Positions 25,859-34,632 of a stretch of 64,000 bases of DNA are shown in pieces. The notes beneath the pieces are model-generated. The model worked only from the letters and a program-made list of their open reading frames with translations. It searched no databases and was not told where the DNA came from. The DNA is from Cyclobacteriaceae bacterium (GTDB lineage Bacteria; Bacteroidota; Bacteroidia; Cytophagales; Cyclobacteriaceae). The translations under genes and the position numbers were made by a program. How positions within the stretch are numbered: position 1 is the first letter of the stretch; each line of letters opens with the position of its first letter. The DNA lies in the NCBI GenBank assembly GCA_016787725.1, contig JAEUTZ010000021.1, positions 248,001 to 312,000 on the forward strand, in the 5' to 3' direction.

Positions 25859-26788
25859 TTAAACGTTAGGTTTTTCTATGGGAACAATTACAAAATGTAA
25901 CAACTCGGTATGACGAATTACGGAAATATCAGTCATGGTAAGAATCTCTTTACGCGTAAGTTCTTTGAAAAGTTGATGGATGGTATTGATCTCCCGTCCG
26001 TTAAATGAAACGACAATATCACCTTCTTTGATTTGAGAACGGGAGCCAGGTGAGGCTGGATTTATACGACTGATGAATAACCCTTTTTGATTCGGGAGGT
26101 GGTGGTGTTGTTTGACCTTAGCATTAAGGGGAACCTCTTGCAATGCGAATCCGAGATACCCTTTGAATACCCGCCCCGTTTGAATCAGCTGCTCTGCTAT
26201 TTCTTTGGCCGTTGTAATGTTTACCGAAAAACTGAGGCCTTGAGCCCCTTGAATAATGGCGGTGTTCACCCCAATCACCATACCTTCAGTATCAATTAAA
26301 GGGCCTCCGGAGTTACCGGGATTCAGGGCTACATCGGTCTGTATAACATTGTCAACCAAGCCGCCCCGTTGTGATGGTAACGATCGACCCAGCGCGCTGA
26401 CCACTCCGGTTGTTACCGTATGTTGATAGCCTAACGGATTTCCAATGGCGATTACAAACTGCCCGATTTGTAAGGATTCTGCATCGCCAAGTTTTGCAAC
26501 CGAATATCCTTCGGAATTGATCTTGAGAATGGCCAAATCCGTATCCGGATCTTTGCCAACCACTTGGGCATCAATTTCATTTTCATTCATCAGGCTTACC
26601 ATGATCTTGTCGGCCTTATCGATCACATGATGGTTGGTAAAGATGAGCCCATCAGATGAGAAGATAAAACCAGATCCCGATCCTGCACTTCGCCTGGGCG
26701 CACTGCTCTTTTTGTACACATCAATCTTAACCACTGCATTTTTGACCCGGGCAACTGCACCGATGATCATTTGGGAGAAGGAATCCAT
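25859..26788 (-). CDS. HtrA-like trypsin-fold protease without signal peptide
   Basis: 309 residues. S1C protease domain at about 35-200 with triad His54 ('FTNHHVID'), Asp84 ('DTDLAIL') and Ser160 ('LNPGNSGGPL'), and one PDZ domain at about 205-300 ('GLFISRINPASPGSRSQIKEGDIVVSFNG'). Unlike the DegQ-type protein encoded at 30418-31854 it has no signal peptide or membrane anchor, so it is probably cytoplasmic. It leads a compact operon with a secreted DPP IV-type peptidase and an MDMPI-like protein. Confidence 0.9.
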   Translation of the reverse strand: MDSFSQMIIGAVARVKNAVVKIDVYKKSSAPRRSAGSGSGFIFSSDGLIFTNHHVIDKADKIMVSLMNENEIDAQVVGKDPDTDLAILKINSEGYSVAKLGDAESLQIGQFVIAIGNPLGYQHTVTTGVVSALGRSLPSQRGGLVDNVIQTDVALNPGNSGGPLIDTEGMVIGVNTAIIQGAQGLSFSVNITTAKEIAEQLIQTGRVFKGYLGFALQEVPLNAKVKQHHHLPNQKGLFISRINPASPGSRSQIKEGDIVVSFNGREINTIHQLFKELTRKEILTMTDISVIRHTELLHFVIVPIEKPNV

Positions 26789-26888
26789 ACGTTATTATTA
26801 AAAGTTGAACAGCGTCTGCAAAAAGCTGCCCAGTAATAACCCCCTGCTAAAATGACAGGCCGGTTCTTAAAACATTGTTCAGACCTGT

Positions 26889-26896
26889 TAAATTTG
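26889..26896 (+). promoter_or_regulatory. -7 box for the 486-residue unknown protein
   Basis: TAAATTTG, exact match to TAnnTTTG, 33 bases before the ATG at 26929. Its position excludes the in-frame ATG at 26875 as a start on this transcript. Confidence 0.5.
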
Positions 26897-26928
26897 TATC
26901 TTTTCAGGGGTTAAATGTCTTTATTAGA

Positions 26929-28389
26929 ATGGCGAAACTTAAAAATATAGTCAAGCAACTTTCGGATAATGACTATAAGTCGATATATGATTCACTCATC
27001 GAAAGCAATGCCGAAAAATCGGCTCACTTGCTTAAAGCCTTGCGCGAACGGCAGCTTTCGGATAGCAAAATCATGGTGGAGTTAGAGGTTAATGCAAACG
27101 CCTACTACACCCTTCGCTCACGCCTCAATCAAAAAATAGAAGAGCACCTTTTGCAGCAAATGGAGAGCCCGCGAACGGATATTTTGCGGAAAGTGGCCAA
27201 CCTAAACGAAGTGCTATTTACCAAAAAACGGACAATTACCATCGCGACACTCAAGAAGTTGGAAAAGGAGTTAATTGACTATGACCTGGCTAACGAGTTG
27301 ACGGTGATCTACAAGTCGTTAAAGAAAATGCACATCAATTCGCCCGATCACTTTCAATACTCACAATTGTACAACCGCCACGTTGCCTACATGCTGGCGG
27401 TAGATAAAGCGGAGGATTTGCTGGCCGAGTATTTTCGTAAATACGGAAACTATTACCTATCGAATGATGAAACCGAGAAGCTTGGACTTTCCTTGTTAAT
27501 GAAAGAAATGCAGAATGTTGCCCGTATCTACGAGTCGCACCGCTTGTATGTCTATCAAAGCTGCATGTTGGTATTTCACCGGCTTTTTGTTGAGCCCGAT
27601 GACAGTCTGAATTCAGAAGGAGAGTCCATCGAAGATATTTTTGCGCACGTTCAGAAAATCTTTGACACCTATAACCTCGATCCGCTTTATTATCACCTCA
27701 ATCTGATTTTCGAATACCTGAAACTGGAGTATTACAATTACTACAAAGTATACCGGCAGGTGGAGAAATATTTCGAGGAGGTGAACGATGCCGCTGCCAC
27801 GCTGCTGGTAAACTACCCTTTTTATACATTTTCAGCACGTTTTCTGATTACCAAATTGGATCGCCATTTACGGTTGGCTACCGAAAAGGAAATCTACGCG
27901 GAGAACGAGAGTTTATTTGAAGACATTGAGCCGGATATTCAGGATGTACCCCGCCATGCTATTTATACGATTTATCGGGCACTGGGATGTTATTATGCCG
28001 GTAAGTATGAAGAAGCTGCCAAGCTGATCAATAACCTGCTGAATGAAGTGAGTCTTAAGAAATACCCCTTTGTGCAAATGGAGGTGAAGGCCATACTGGC
28101 TTTGCAATATTGCATGCTTCGGGATTTCGAATTATTCAATCAGTTAACAAGCAGTATTCAACGGCAAATCCGGTTGTTTGGAAAAGATGATTGCGAGAAT
28201 GTATTGCTCTTTTTAAAGATTCTTAAAATTGCTACCAGCGAAGCCAAGCGCGAAAAGGCGAAGAAGATTACAGCCGTCATTCCAAAGTTCAAAGCCATTA
28301 CCGTGGCCTATTTTGCTCCAACCTGTTTTGTACGGATGGACGAACAGTTTGTAGAGAATCTGACAGCCATCGATGCTCCGAACGACTAA
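26929..28389 (+). CDS. Conserved protein of unknown function (helical, 486 residues)
   Basis: 486 residues from the ATG at 26929 ('MAKLKNIVKQL'); the longer frame from 26875 begins before the -7 box. The protein is Leu/Tyr/Glu-rich and almost all helical, with a pattern like HEAT- or TPR-type solenoids ('YTIYRALGCYYAGKYEEAAKLINNLLNEV'). There is no signal peptide, membrane segment or catalytic motif. The opening contains 'YKSIYDSLIESNAEKSAHLLKALRE', a short helical N-terminal unit. It converges on and overlaps by four bases a single-domain response regulator. I do not recognise a named family. Confidence 0.8.
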   Translation: MAKLKNIVKQLSDNDYKSIYDSLIESNAEKSAHLLKALRERQLSDSKIMVELEVNANAYYTLRSRLNQKIEEHLLQQMESPRTDILRKVANLNEVLFTKKRTITIATLKKLEKELIDYDLANELTVIYKSLKKMHINSPDHFQYSQLYNRHVAYMLAVDKAEDLLAEYFRKYGNYYLSNDETEKLGLSLLMKEMQNVARIYESHRLYVYQSCMLVFHRLFVEPDDSLNSEGESIEDIFAHVQKIFDTYNLDPLYYHLNLIFEYLKLEYYNYYKVYRQVEKYFEEVNDAAATLLVNYPFYTFSARFLITKLDRHLRLATEKEIYAENESLFEDIEPDIQDVPRHAIYTIYRALGCYYAGKYEEAAKLINNLLNEVSLKKYPFVQMEVKAILALQYCMLRDFELFNQLTSSIQRQIRLFGKDDCENVLLFLKILKIATSEAKREKAKKITAVIPKFKAITVAYFAPTCFVRMDEQFVENLTAIDAPND

Positions 28390-28793
28390 AGACTTAATGC
28401 GGCAATACTTTCGTGTGAAAGCGGCTTGTTTATATACAACTTTACGTTCAGATATTTTTTTGATTTGTTAAAATCCTGTGGATTAATGGAGGAGGTAAGC
28501 ATGACGATCTTACACTTTTTCTTCACCAGATTTCCGAATTTTTCGAATTCATCCAAAAACTGAAACCCGTCCATCAAGGGCATGTCAATGTCAAGAAAGA
28601 TGATATCGGGCAACACCACATCGGCAACTTCCAGTTTTTCAATATTCCGCAAAAATTCAATCGCACTTTTGGCTCCCGTGTGGGTGTAAATGTGTTTGGT
28701 GATAGTAGCCGACTCAATCATTTTCTGATTGATTAAATTATCAATCTCATTATCATCAATGAGCATTACAGAACGGTACTTTGGATCGGCCAT
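28386..28793 (-). CDS. Single-domain response regulator (CheY-like)
   Basis: 135 residues, receiver domain only. Acidic pocket 'LIDDNEIDN', phospho-acceptor Asp68 in 'IIFLDIDMPLMDGF', Thr/Ser in 'VMLTSSIN' and Lys in 'YINKPL'. There is no output domain, so it relays a phosphoryl group or binds a partner. 'DDNEIDNLINQ' is a signature of the small PilG/ CheY-like regulators common in Bacteroidota. No kinase is adjacent. Confidence 0.92.
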   Translation of the reverse strand: MADPKYRSVMLIDDNEIDNLINQKMIESATITKHIYTHTGAKSAIEFLRNIEKLEVADVVLPDIIFLDIDMPLMDGFQFLDEFEKFGNLVKKKCKIVMLTSSINPQDFNKSKKYLNVKLYINKPLSHESIAALSL

Positions 28794-28844
28794 ACTAATT
28801 ATTCATTCCCTAAAATAGTCGTAACAGGAGTGATTTGCAAACTG

Positions 28845-30386
28845 CTAGAGTTCAAACTTGATTCCCTGGGCCAAGGGCAGGGTGTCACCAAAATTAATGG
28901 TGTTCGTTTGCCTGCGCATATAAATCTTCCAGGCGTCAGAACCTGATTCCCGACCGCCACCGGTTTCCTTTTCACCGCCAAAAGCTCCGCCAATTTCAGC
29001 TCCGGAAGTACCAATATTAACGTTGGCAATTCCACAATCGGATCCAGCAGCCGACAGGAACTTCTCCATCTCCTGTAGTTGGGAGGTCATGAGGGCAGAG
29101 GACAACCCTTGTTTCACTCCATTCTGATAAGCAATTGCCTCTTCCAGGGTTTTGTATTTGATCAGGTATAAAATGGGAACAAAGGTTTCCTGTTGAACGA
29201 TTTCAAAATTGTTTTTCACCTCGGCAATAGCCGGCTTTACATAACAGCCAGACTCATATCCTTTGCCTTTTAATACCCCACCGGGCACCAACCAGGTTCC
29301 ACCTTCTGATTTTACTTTTTGAATCGCATTCCGGTACGCCTTCACGGCCAGGGCGTCAATCAACGGCCCTACATGGTTAGTTTCATCCAGGGGATTCCCT
29401 ATTTGCAACTGACGGTACGCGGTACGCAATTTTTCTTTAACGGTTTCGTACATGCGTTCATGGACTATCAACCTACGGGTGGTGGTACAGCGCTGACCCG
29501 CAGTACCCACCGCTCCAAACAATGCGCCCCGGATTGCCATCTCAAGGTTAGCATGCTCACTGATGATGATGGCATTGTTTCCACCCAGTTCGAGTAAAGC
29601 ACGACCCAACCGTTCGGCTACTGTCTTTCCTACCGCTTTACCCATGCGTACACTGCCGGTAGCAGATACCAAGGGAATATTTTCATTGGCCGACATGCGT
29701 TGCCCGATTTTAACGTCACCATTAACGATGCAGGAGACCCCTTCGGGTACACCATTCTTTTTAAACACCCGATTAACAATGTTTTGACAGGCGATGCTGC
29801 AAAGGGGGGTTTTTTCAGAAGGCTTCCAGATGCAGGTATCGCCACACACCCAGGCGATCATGGCATTCCATGACCAAACGGCTACGGGAAAATTGAATGC
29901 TGAAATGATACCCACTACACCCAAGGGGTGATACTGCTCATACATGCGATGCTGCGGGCGTTCGGAGTGCATGGTAAGTCCATGCAATTGTCTTGACAGG
30001 CCAACGGCAAAGTCGCAGATGTCGATCATCTCCTGCACTTCACCCAGCCCTTCCTGATAGGATTTGCCCATTTCGTACGAAACAAGCTTCCCAAGGGGTT
30101 CTTTATATTTTCGCAATGCTTCCCCTACCTGACGCACCACTTCACCGCGTTTTGGTGCCGGCACCAACCGCCATTGTAGAAATGCCTGATGAGCCTGTTT
30201 CACCACCTTATCAAAGGCGGCATCATCGGTGGCTTGTACAGTTCCAATCTGCTTGCCATCCACTGGCGAAAAGGAAGGGAAACTTTTCGCTTTTGACCGG
30301 ATCCATTTTTGACCGGTGGAGGTTCCGAGGTTTGATTTTCTTATTCCGAGTTTAGCAAGCGCCTCCGCGAGACCAAAATTTTTCAT
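28845..30386 (-). CDS. ALDH7-type aldehyde dehydrogenase (L-aminoadipate semialdehyde dehydrogenase-like)
   Basis: 513 residues from the ATG at 30386; a longer frame (to 30452) would run into the upstream gene. ALDH fold with catalytic Cys300 ('GTAGQRCTTTRRL') and general base Glu266 ('LLELGGNN'). 'SAFNFPVAVWSWNAMIAWVCGD' and 'GSGEAE/GGGRESGSDAWK'-type C-terminus are typical of the antiquitin (ALDH7) group, which oxidises aminoadipate semialdehyde in lysine breakdown. Substrate is inferred from the subgroup. Located 31 bases after the DegQ-type gene. Confidence 0.9.
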   Translation of the reverse strand: MKNFGLAEALAKLGIRKSNLGTSTGQKWIRSKAKSFPSFSPVDGKQIGTVQATDDAAFDKVVKQAHQAFLQWRLVPAPKRGEVVRQVGEALRKYKEPLGKLVSYEMGKSYQEGLGEVQEMIDICDFAVGLSRQLHGLTMHSERPQHRMYEQYHPLGVVGIISAFNFPVAVWSWNAMIAWVCGDTCIWKPSEKTPLCSIACQNIVNRVFKKNGVPEGVSCIVNGDVKIGQRMSANENIPLVSATGSVRMGKAVGKTVAERLGRALLELGGNNAIIISEHANLEMAIRGALFGAVGTAGQRCTTTRRLIVHERMYETVKEKLRTAYRQLQIGNPLDETNHVGPLIDALAVKAYRNAIQKVKSEGGTWLVPGGVLKGKGYESGCYVKPAIAEVKNNFEIVQQETFVPILYLIKYKTLEEAIAYQNGVKQGLSSALMTSQLQEMEKFLSAAGSDCGIANVNIGTSGAEIGGAFGGEKETGGGRESGSDAWKIYMRRQTNTINFGDTLPLAQGIKFEL

Positions 30387-30417
30387 GCGTTGAATTGAAT
30401 CGCGTAAAGCTACTAAA

Positions 30418-31854
30418 TTACCAGTCCATCCCAATCGTTTGCTTCTCGCCATTCATCATCAGTCCTTCAATCAGGACGCCTCCCTTTTTCATTTCAAGAG
30501 CGCGATTGAGGTCACCCACATTGTCAATGGCTACTTTATCGATGTGGGTAATGATAAACGATTCTTTAACACCGGCTTTCTTCCATTTTCCAAAGGAGAG
30601 TTTCTTAACCAGAACTCCACCGTCCAGATTTAGCTCGTTAAGTTTTGAATAGGGAACCTCTTCAAAGTAGGCGCCCTCAATTTCGTAGTTCACTGGTTTC
30701 TTCATTACTTCTTCCGAGCCTTCAAAGTTTTTAAGCTTGGCAACTACTTCTCGCACTTCGCCTTGACGCAGATACTTGACTAACACGGTTTGCCCGGGAC
30801 GCTTTCGGGCTACCCATTCCTGTAATTCAGAAACACCTTTCACCGCATGATTGTCAATCGCAGTAATTACATCCCCGGTTTCCAGTCCAGATGCTTCGGC
30901 TGCACTGCCTTTGTTGACGTACCGGACGAAGACACCCTGAACAACTTTCAAGTCCTGATTTTCGGCCAGGTCGGCAGTGACATCGGCAATCTGCACGCCT
31001 AGCAAACCGCGTTGCACCATGCCAAACTCCAGCAGATCATCCATAATCTTTTTAACCAGACTGACCGGAATTGCGAAGGAGTACCCGCTGTAGTTTCCCG
31101 TAGCGGTGGCAATCGCTGAGTTGATACCTATTAATTCTCCGCGCAGGTTTACCAGGGCCCCACCACTGTTGCCCGGGTTCACCGCGGCATCCGTTTGAAT
31201 GAAGGACTCCACCTGAAGATTATTCTTGTCACCCAAAATGCCGATGTTCCGGGCTTTGGCGCTGACAATGCCTGCCGTTACAGTGGAATTCAAGTCGAAG
31301 GGATTTCCAATGGCGAGCACCCATTCGCCCGTTATGATTTTATCAGAATCTCCATATCTAACAAAGGGAAGGTTTTTGGCTTTGATTTTAAGTAAAGCCA
31401 GATCCGTGCTTGGATCTTGCCCGATTACCTTGGCAAAGAATCGCTGATTGTTATTGAGTACCACCTCGATGGTGTTGGCCTCTTCAATGACATGGTAGTT
31501 TGTTACGATGTAGCCATCATCGGAAAGAATTACACCCGACCCCGATGATACCGCATGGGGATTGAGGTATTGATCGAGTGCATTAATGCTGAATTTTCCG
31601 CCTCCGTAAATGGTGCGGATATGAACAACAGCCGGGGTTACCGCATTCGCGGCAACTTCAAAATTGATGGGCGCGGTGGAGAGATTATATCTTGATGAAT
31701 CCGGAGAAAAGTTGGCCAGCTTTAGATTCTGCCTTTCTTCAATGGAGTTGTAGGACGAACCTGCATCAAAATAATTTAGCGTAAAAATCGAACCCACTAT
31801 TGCTCCGATAAAAGCCGTGCAAGCCACCAACAAGATCAACAACGAACGCTTCAT
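30418..31854 (-). CDS. Periplasmic DegQ/HtrA-type serine protease
   Basis: 478 residues. N-terminal membrane anchor or signal (1-26), S1C domain with His121 ('VTNYHVIEEA'), Asp151 ('DPSTDLALLKI') and Ser230 ('NPGNSGGALVN'), PDZ1 at about 290-385 ('VRYVNKGSAAEASGLETGDVITAIDN') and a divergent PDZ2 at about 395-475. It degrades or holds misfolded envelope proteins. A Bacteroidota genome normally has one such protein; the separate HtrA-like protein at 25859-26788 lacks an anchor. Confidence 0.94.
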   Translation of the reverse strand: MKRSLLILLVACTAFIGAIVGSIFTLNYFDAGSSYNSIEERQNLKLANFSPDSSRYNLSTAPINFEVAANAVTPAVVHIRTIYGGGKFSINALDQYLNPHAVSSGSGVILSDDGYIVTNYHVIEEANTIEVVLNNNQRFFAKVIGQDPSTDLALLKIKAKNLPFVRYGDSDKIITGEWVLAIGNPFDLNSTVTAGIVSAKARNIGILGDKNNLQVESFIQTDAAVNPGNSGGALVNLRGELIGINSAIATATGNYSGYSFAIPVSLVKKIMDDLLEFGMVQRGLLGVQIADVTADLAENQDLKVVQGVFVRYVNKGSAAEASGLETGDVITAIDNHAVKGVSELQEWVARKRPGQTVLVKYLRQGEVREVVAKLKNFEGSEEVMKKPVNYEIEGAYFEEVPYSKLNELNLDGGVLVKKLSFGKWKKAGVKESFIITHIDKVAIDNVGDLNRALEMKKGGVLIEGLMMNGEKQTIGMDW

Positions 31855-31943
31855 AACCGTCTCTTTATAGGTAAGATACGGTTTCTGAGTTTAAATGGAG
31901 TAACTATAAATGGAATTTTTTGAGCAGGAGTTAAAACCGAACT

Positions 31944-31977
31944 AAAAAAGCGCCTGTCCGTTTCCGAAACAGGCGCA
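31944..31977 (-). terminator. Terminator of the Hsp20 gene
   Basis: Stem GCGCCTGT/ACAGGCGC with an 11-base loop; on the minus strand it is followed by six T. It lies 30 bases after the Hsp20 stop codon. Confidence 0.85.
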
Positions 31978-32006
31978 CTACCTAAACCTAACCCCACTAA
32001 CCAATC

Positions 32007-32435
32007 TTAGCTAACTTTGATCGTTTGCTTTAAGGCTTTCTTTTCGTCTTTTGGAAGGTTGAGTTCCAAAATTCCATTGTTATACTTCGCGTTAATTTTG
32101 GAAGGATCAACATTCTCCGGCAGTGAGAACGAACGACTGAACGACCCATAATGGGTTTCAATCGCATGATAGTTTTTGTCTTTCTTCTCATCAGAGAACT
32201 TGCGTTCACCACTGATCGTAAGGTAGTTGTCGTTCAACTCAATGTTAAAGTCTTCTTTACTCAAACCAGGAGCGGCCAGGTGAATTTCAAAAGCGTTGTT
32301 GGTTTCAATAATATCAACTTTCGGAACGAACGAGGAACCACCACTGCGGGTGATGGAATCATTGAAAAAGCGATCGACCAACGCGCTGAAGGTGGTTGGT
32401 ACAAAATCATTGGCATTATAACGGATGATGCTCAT
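32007..32435 (-). CDS. Hsp20/alpha-crystallin small heat-shock protein
   Basis: 142 residues. Alpha-crystallin domain at about 38-135 with 'IETNNAFEIHLAAPGLSKEDFNIELNDNYLTISGE' start (quoted in part) and the conserved 'YNNGILELNLPK' (A-x-x-x-n-G-v-L). It forms oligomers that hold unfolded proteins for refolding. Single-gene unit with its own terminator and an inverted repeat upstream. Confidence 0.95.
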   Translation of the reverse strand: MSIIRYNANDFVPTTFSALVDRFFNDSITRSGGSSFVPKVDIIETNNAFEIHLAAPGLSKEDFNIELNDNYLTISGERKFSDEKKDKNYHAIETHYGSFSRSFSLPENVDPSKINAKYNNGILELNLPKDEKKALKQTIKVS

Positions 32436-32526
32436 AGTAGTAGTGTTTTAATGGTTTGACATAAATTTTTAACGTCATTGATGCAATAGGGAAAAGCATG
32501 CCGATGGAGAAAACCGCCCAAAATGA

Positions 32527-32539
32527 AGACATTATGTCT
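32527..32539. promoter_or_regulatory. Inverted repeat upstream of the Hsp20 gene
   Basis: AGACAT-T-ATGTCT, a perfect six-base inverted repeat about the central T, 92 bases before the Hsp20 start. A stress-regulator site is possible. It is not a CIRCE element. Confidence 0.3.
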
Positions 32540-32590
32540 GGATAATTCAAATCCAAGTAAGATATTATGACACTATGGCCGTAAAGAGGC

Positions 32591-34333
32591 TCATATTCTG
32601 GCCTGATAGGTATACAGTTGAAAGTACCGCCCTCGCTTTTCGATCAGCGTTTCATGGGTACCCTGTTCCTGAATCTGCCCATTTTCAATCACCAGAATCT
32701 GGTTGGCCTGGCGGATGGTGCTTAATCGATGCGCGATAACAAATGTAGTACGCCCGTGCATCAGTGTTTTCAAACTTTCCTGAATGTAACTTTCACTTTC
32801 CGTGTCCAGGTTGGAAGTAGCTTCATCCAGGATCAAAATTTTTGGGTTGGCAAGGATAGCCCGGGCAATGGCAATGCGCTGTCGCTGCCCTCCCGAAAGT
32901 TTTACGCCACGCTCTCCGATCACCGTATCCAATCCTTTTTCAAAGCGATCTGTAAATTCATTGACAAAGGCAGCTTTCACGGCTTGTTGCAAGTCTTGCT
33001 CCGAAGCTTGAGGCCTCGGAAATAATATGTTTTCGCGAATCGTACCTTCAAAGAGGAAATCATCTTGCAAGACCACACCCAACTGGCTTCGATAACTGGA
33101 TAATGAAGCAGTCGCCAGATTGATGCCATCCAGGGTAATCGTTCCACTGTCAGGATTAAGAAAGGACGCGGCCAGGCCGGCAATGGTTGTTTTCCCCGAA
33201 CCTGAGGTGCCGACCAGGGCCGTCACGCTTCCTGCAGGCGCTTGAAAGCTGATGTTCTTCAGTACCGGTTTTCCTTCTTCGTATGCAAAGGAGATATTTT
33301 TGAATTCAATGTCACCTTGAATTTTTCCGAGATGCAGGGTGCGGGTTGTACCATCATCCTCGATGGGCATATTCATTAATTCTTCGGTGCGATCAAGCCC
33401 GGCAAAAGCCTCGGTAAGCTGACTTCCGATATTACTCATTTGCACAATGGGTGCAATCATGAATCCCAGGTAGAGGGTGAACGAAAGAAAATCACCCAGG
33501 GTAAGTTGTTGTTGCATGATCATGTAACCACCAATCCCCATAATGCCCACGCTGGCCAACCCTAACAGAAAGGTGGCTGAACTGGTTACCAGACTGGTGG
33601 AGGTCAGGCTTTTCTTAACATTTAGGAATAGTTTTTCAACACCTTGTTCAAACGTTTTGATTTCCTGCGCTTCGGCATTAAATCCTTTGATTACCCGGAC
33701 ACCATTCAAAGTTTCAGTAAGGCGGCCCGTTACTTCGGCATTGAGTACACCCCGTTCGCGAAAGATGGGCCGGATATACGCGAATGCCTTGAGCGAAATC
33801 AATCCAAAAATAAGTACCGGCACCAGTACGTAAAGGGTCATCATCGGACTGATGCGAATTAATAAAACGAGGGAAATGGCGGCACTTAAGAATCCACCCA
33901 CCAACTGAACCAATCCGGTACCTACCAGGTTACGTACACCTTCCACATCCGTCATCACGCGCGATACCAAGGCTCCGGATTTATTGTTATCGAAGAATCG
34001 TATAGGAAGCCGCAACAGTTGTTTTTGCACCTTTACCCTTAATTCGGAAATCAGGTGCTGGGCTTCCACACTTAATATTTTGGTAAGGAGAAACGAGGTG
34101 ATGGCCTGTAAAAGGATTGACCCTGTTACAGCAAGCAATAATATTTTGAGCATTTCCAGATCACCGTTGGCAATGACGTCATCGATCAGGAATTTGGTTG
34201 CCCCAGGCAAGACCAGGCTCGCCAACCGGCTAATGACAATTAATACCAGACCAATCAAAATCAACTTTCTCCGCGGCCAGATGATGGTTTTGAAGACCGA
34301 GCGCAGGGAGACTTTTGTTTTGACTTTTGACAT
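32591..34333 (-). CDS. ABC-type multidrug/lipid exporter (fused permease-ATPase)
   Basis: 580 residues. Six-helix exporter membrane domain (about 15-310) and ATPase domain (about 340-575) with Walker A 'GTSGSGKTT', Q-loop region, signature 'LSGGQRQRIAIARA', Walker B 'ILILDEATSNLD' and His switch 'IAHRLST'. Works as a dimer to export drugs or lipids, in the MsbA/LmrA group. No accessory gene is adjacent, so the substrate is not identified. Confidence 0.93.
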   Translation of the reverse strand: MSKVKTKVSLRSVFKTIIWPRRKLILIGLVLIVISRLASLVLPGATKFLIDDVIANGDLEMLKILLLAVTGSILLQAITSFLLTKILSVEAQHLISELRVKVQKQLLRLPIRFFDNNKSGALVSRVMTDVEGVRNLVGTGLVQLVGGFLSAAISLVLLIRISPMMTLYVLVPVLIFGLISLKAFAYIRPIFRERGVLNAEVTGRLTETLNGVRVIKGFNAEAQEIKTFEQGVEKLFLNVKKSLTSTSLVTSSATFLLGLASVGIMGIGGYMIMQQQLTLGDFLSFTLYLGFMIAPIVQMSNIGSQLTEAFAGLDRTEELMNMPIEDDGTTRTLHLGKIQGDIEFKNISFAYEEGKPVLKNISFQAPAGSVTALVGTSGSGKTTIAGLAASFLNPDSGTITLDGINLATASLSSYRSQLGVVLQDDFLFEGTIRENILFPRPQASEQDLQQAVKAAFVNEFTDRFEKGLDTVIGERGVKLSGGQRQRIAIARAILANPKILILDEATSNLDTESESYIQESLKTLMHGRTTFVIAHRLSTIRQANQILVIENGQIQEQGTHETLIEKRGRYFQLYTYQARI

Positions 34334-34397
34334 ATGGTAGGGATGAATACACTAAATGGACGGAGCCGAGGCTGTTTTATTTTGAATACATGGAAAT

Positions 34398-34432
34398 AAA
34401 AAAGCCATCCGCATGTGGCATGATGGCTTTTT
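34398..34432 (-). terminator. Terminator of tRNA-Asn
   Basis: Stem AAAAAGCCATC/GATGGCTTTTT on opposite sides of a 12-base loop; the minus strand ends in T. It follows the tRNA-Asn directly. Confidence 0.85.
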
Positions 34433-34433
34433 G

Positions 34434-34507
34434 CTCCTCCTCTTGGACTTGAACCAAGGACCCTCTGATTAACAGTCAGATGCTCTAACCAGCTGAGCTA
34501 AGGAGGA
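34434..34507 (-). tRNA. tRNA-Asn (anticodon GTT)
   Basis: 74 bases. Acceptor TCCTCCT/AGGAGGA, D arm GCTC/GAGC, anticodon arm TCTGA/TCAGA with loop CTGTTAA (anticodon GTT), T arm CTTGG/CCAAG. CCA is not encoded. Confidence 0.95.
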
Positions 34508-34525
34508 ATGTTTAAAAAGGGAGTG

Positions 34526-34557
34526 CAATATTACTGGATTGCCTTGCAAATATCCAA
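34526..34557 (-). promoter_or_regulatory. Promoter of tRNA-Asn
   Basis: Minus strand has TAATATTG at 34526-34533, one mismatch to TAnnTTTG, followed by CAC, and a TTG at 34555-34557 with a 21-base spacer. The extended box TAATATTGCA also lies in front of tRNA-Pro. Confidence 0.55.
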
Positions 34558-34584
34558 ATCAGGCAGAAAAATTTGCCAAAACCT

Positions 34585-34630
34585 TTGATTGTTACGATCG
34601 TTCATTAACTTTGACATGCAAAGTACTTTG
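34585..34630 (+). promoter_or_regulatory. Promoter with embedded palindrome, copy 1 (membrane protein/regulator operon)
   Basis: TTG at 34585-34587, 18-base spacer, TAACTTTG at 34606-34613 (exact -7 match), five bases, then CAAAGTACTTTG at 34619-34630, a perfect 12-base palindrome that ends two bases before the ATG. The half-site ACTTTG also occurs inside the -7 box, so three half-sites alternate. The same arrangement precedes creD. Confidence 0.7.
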
Positions 34631-34632
34631 TT

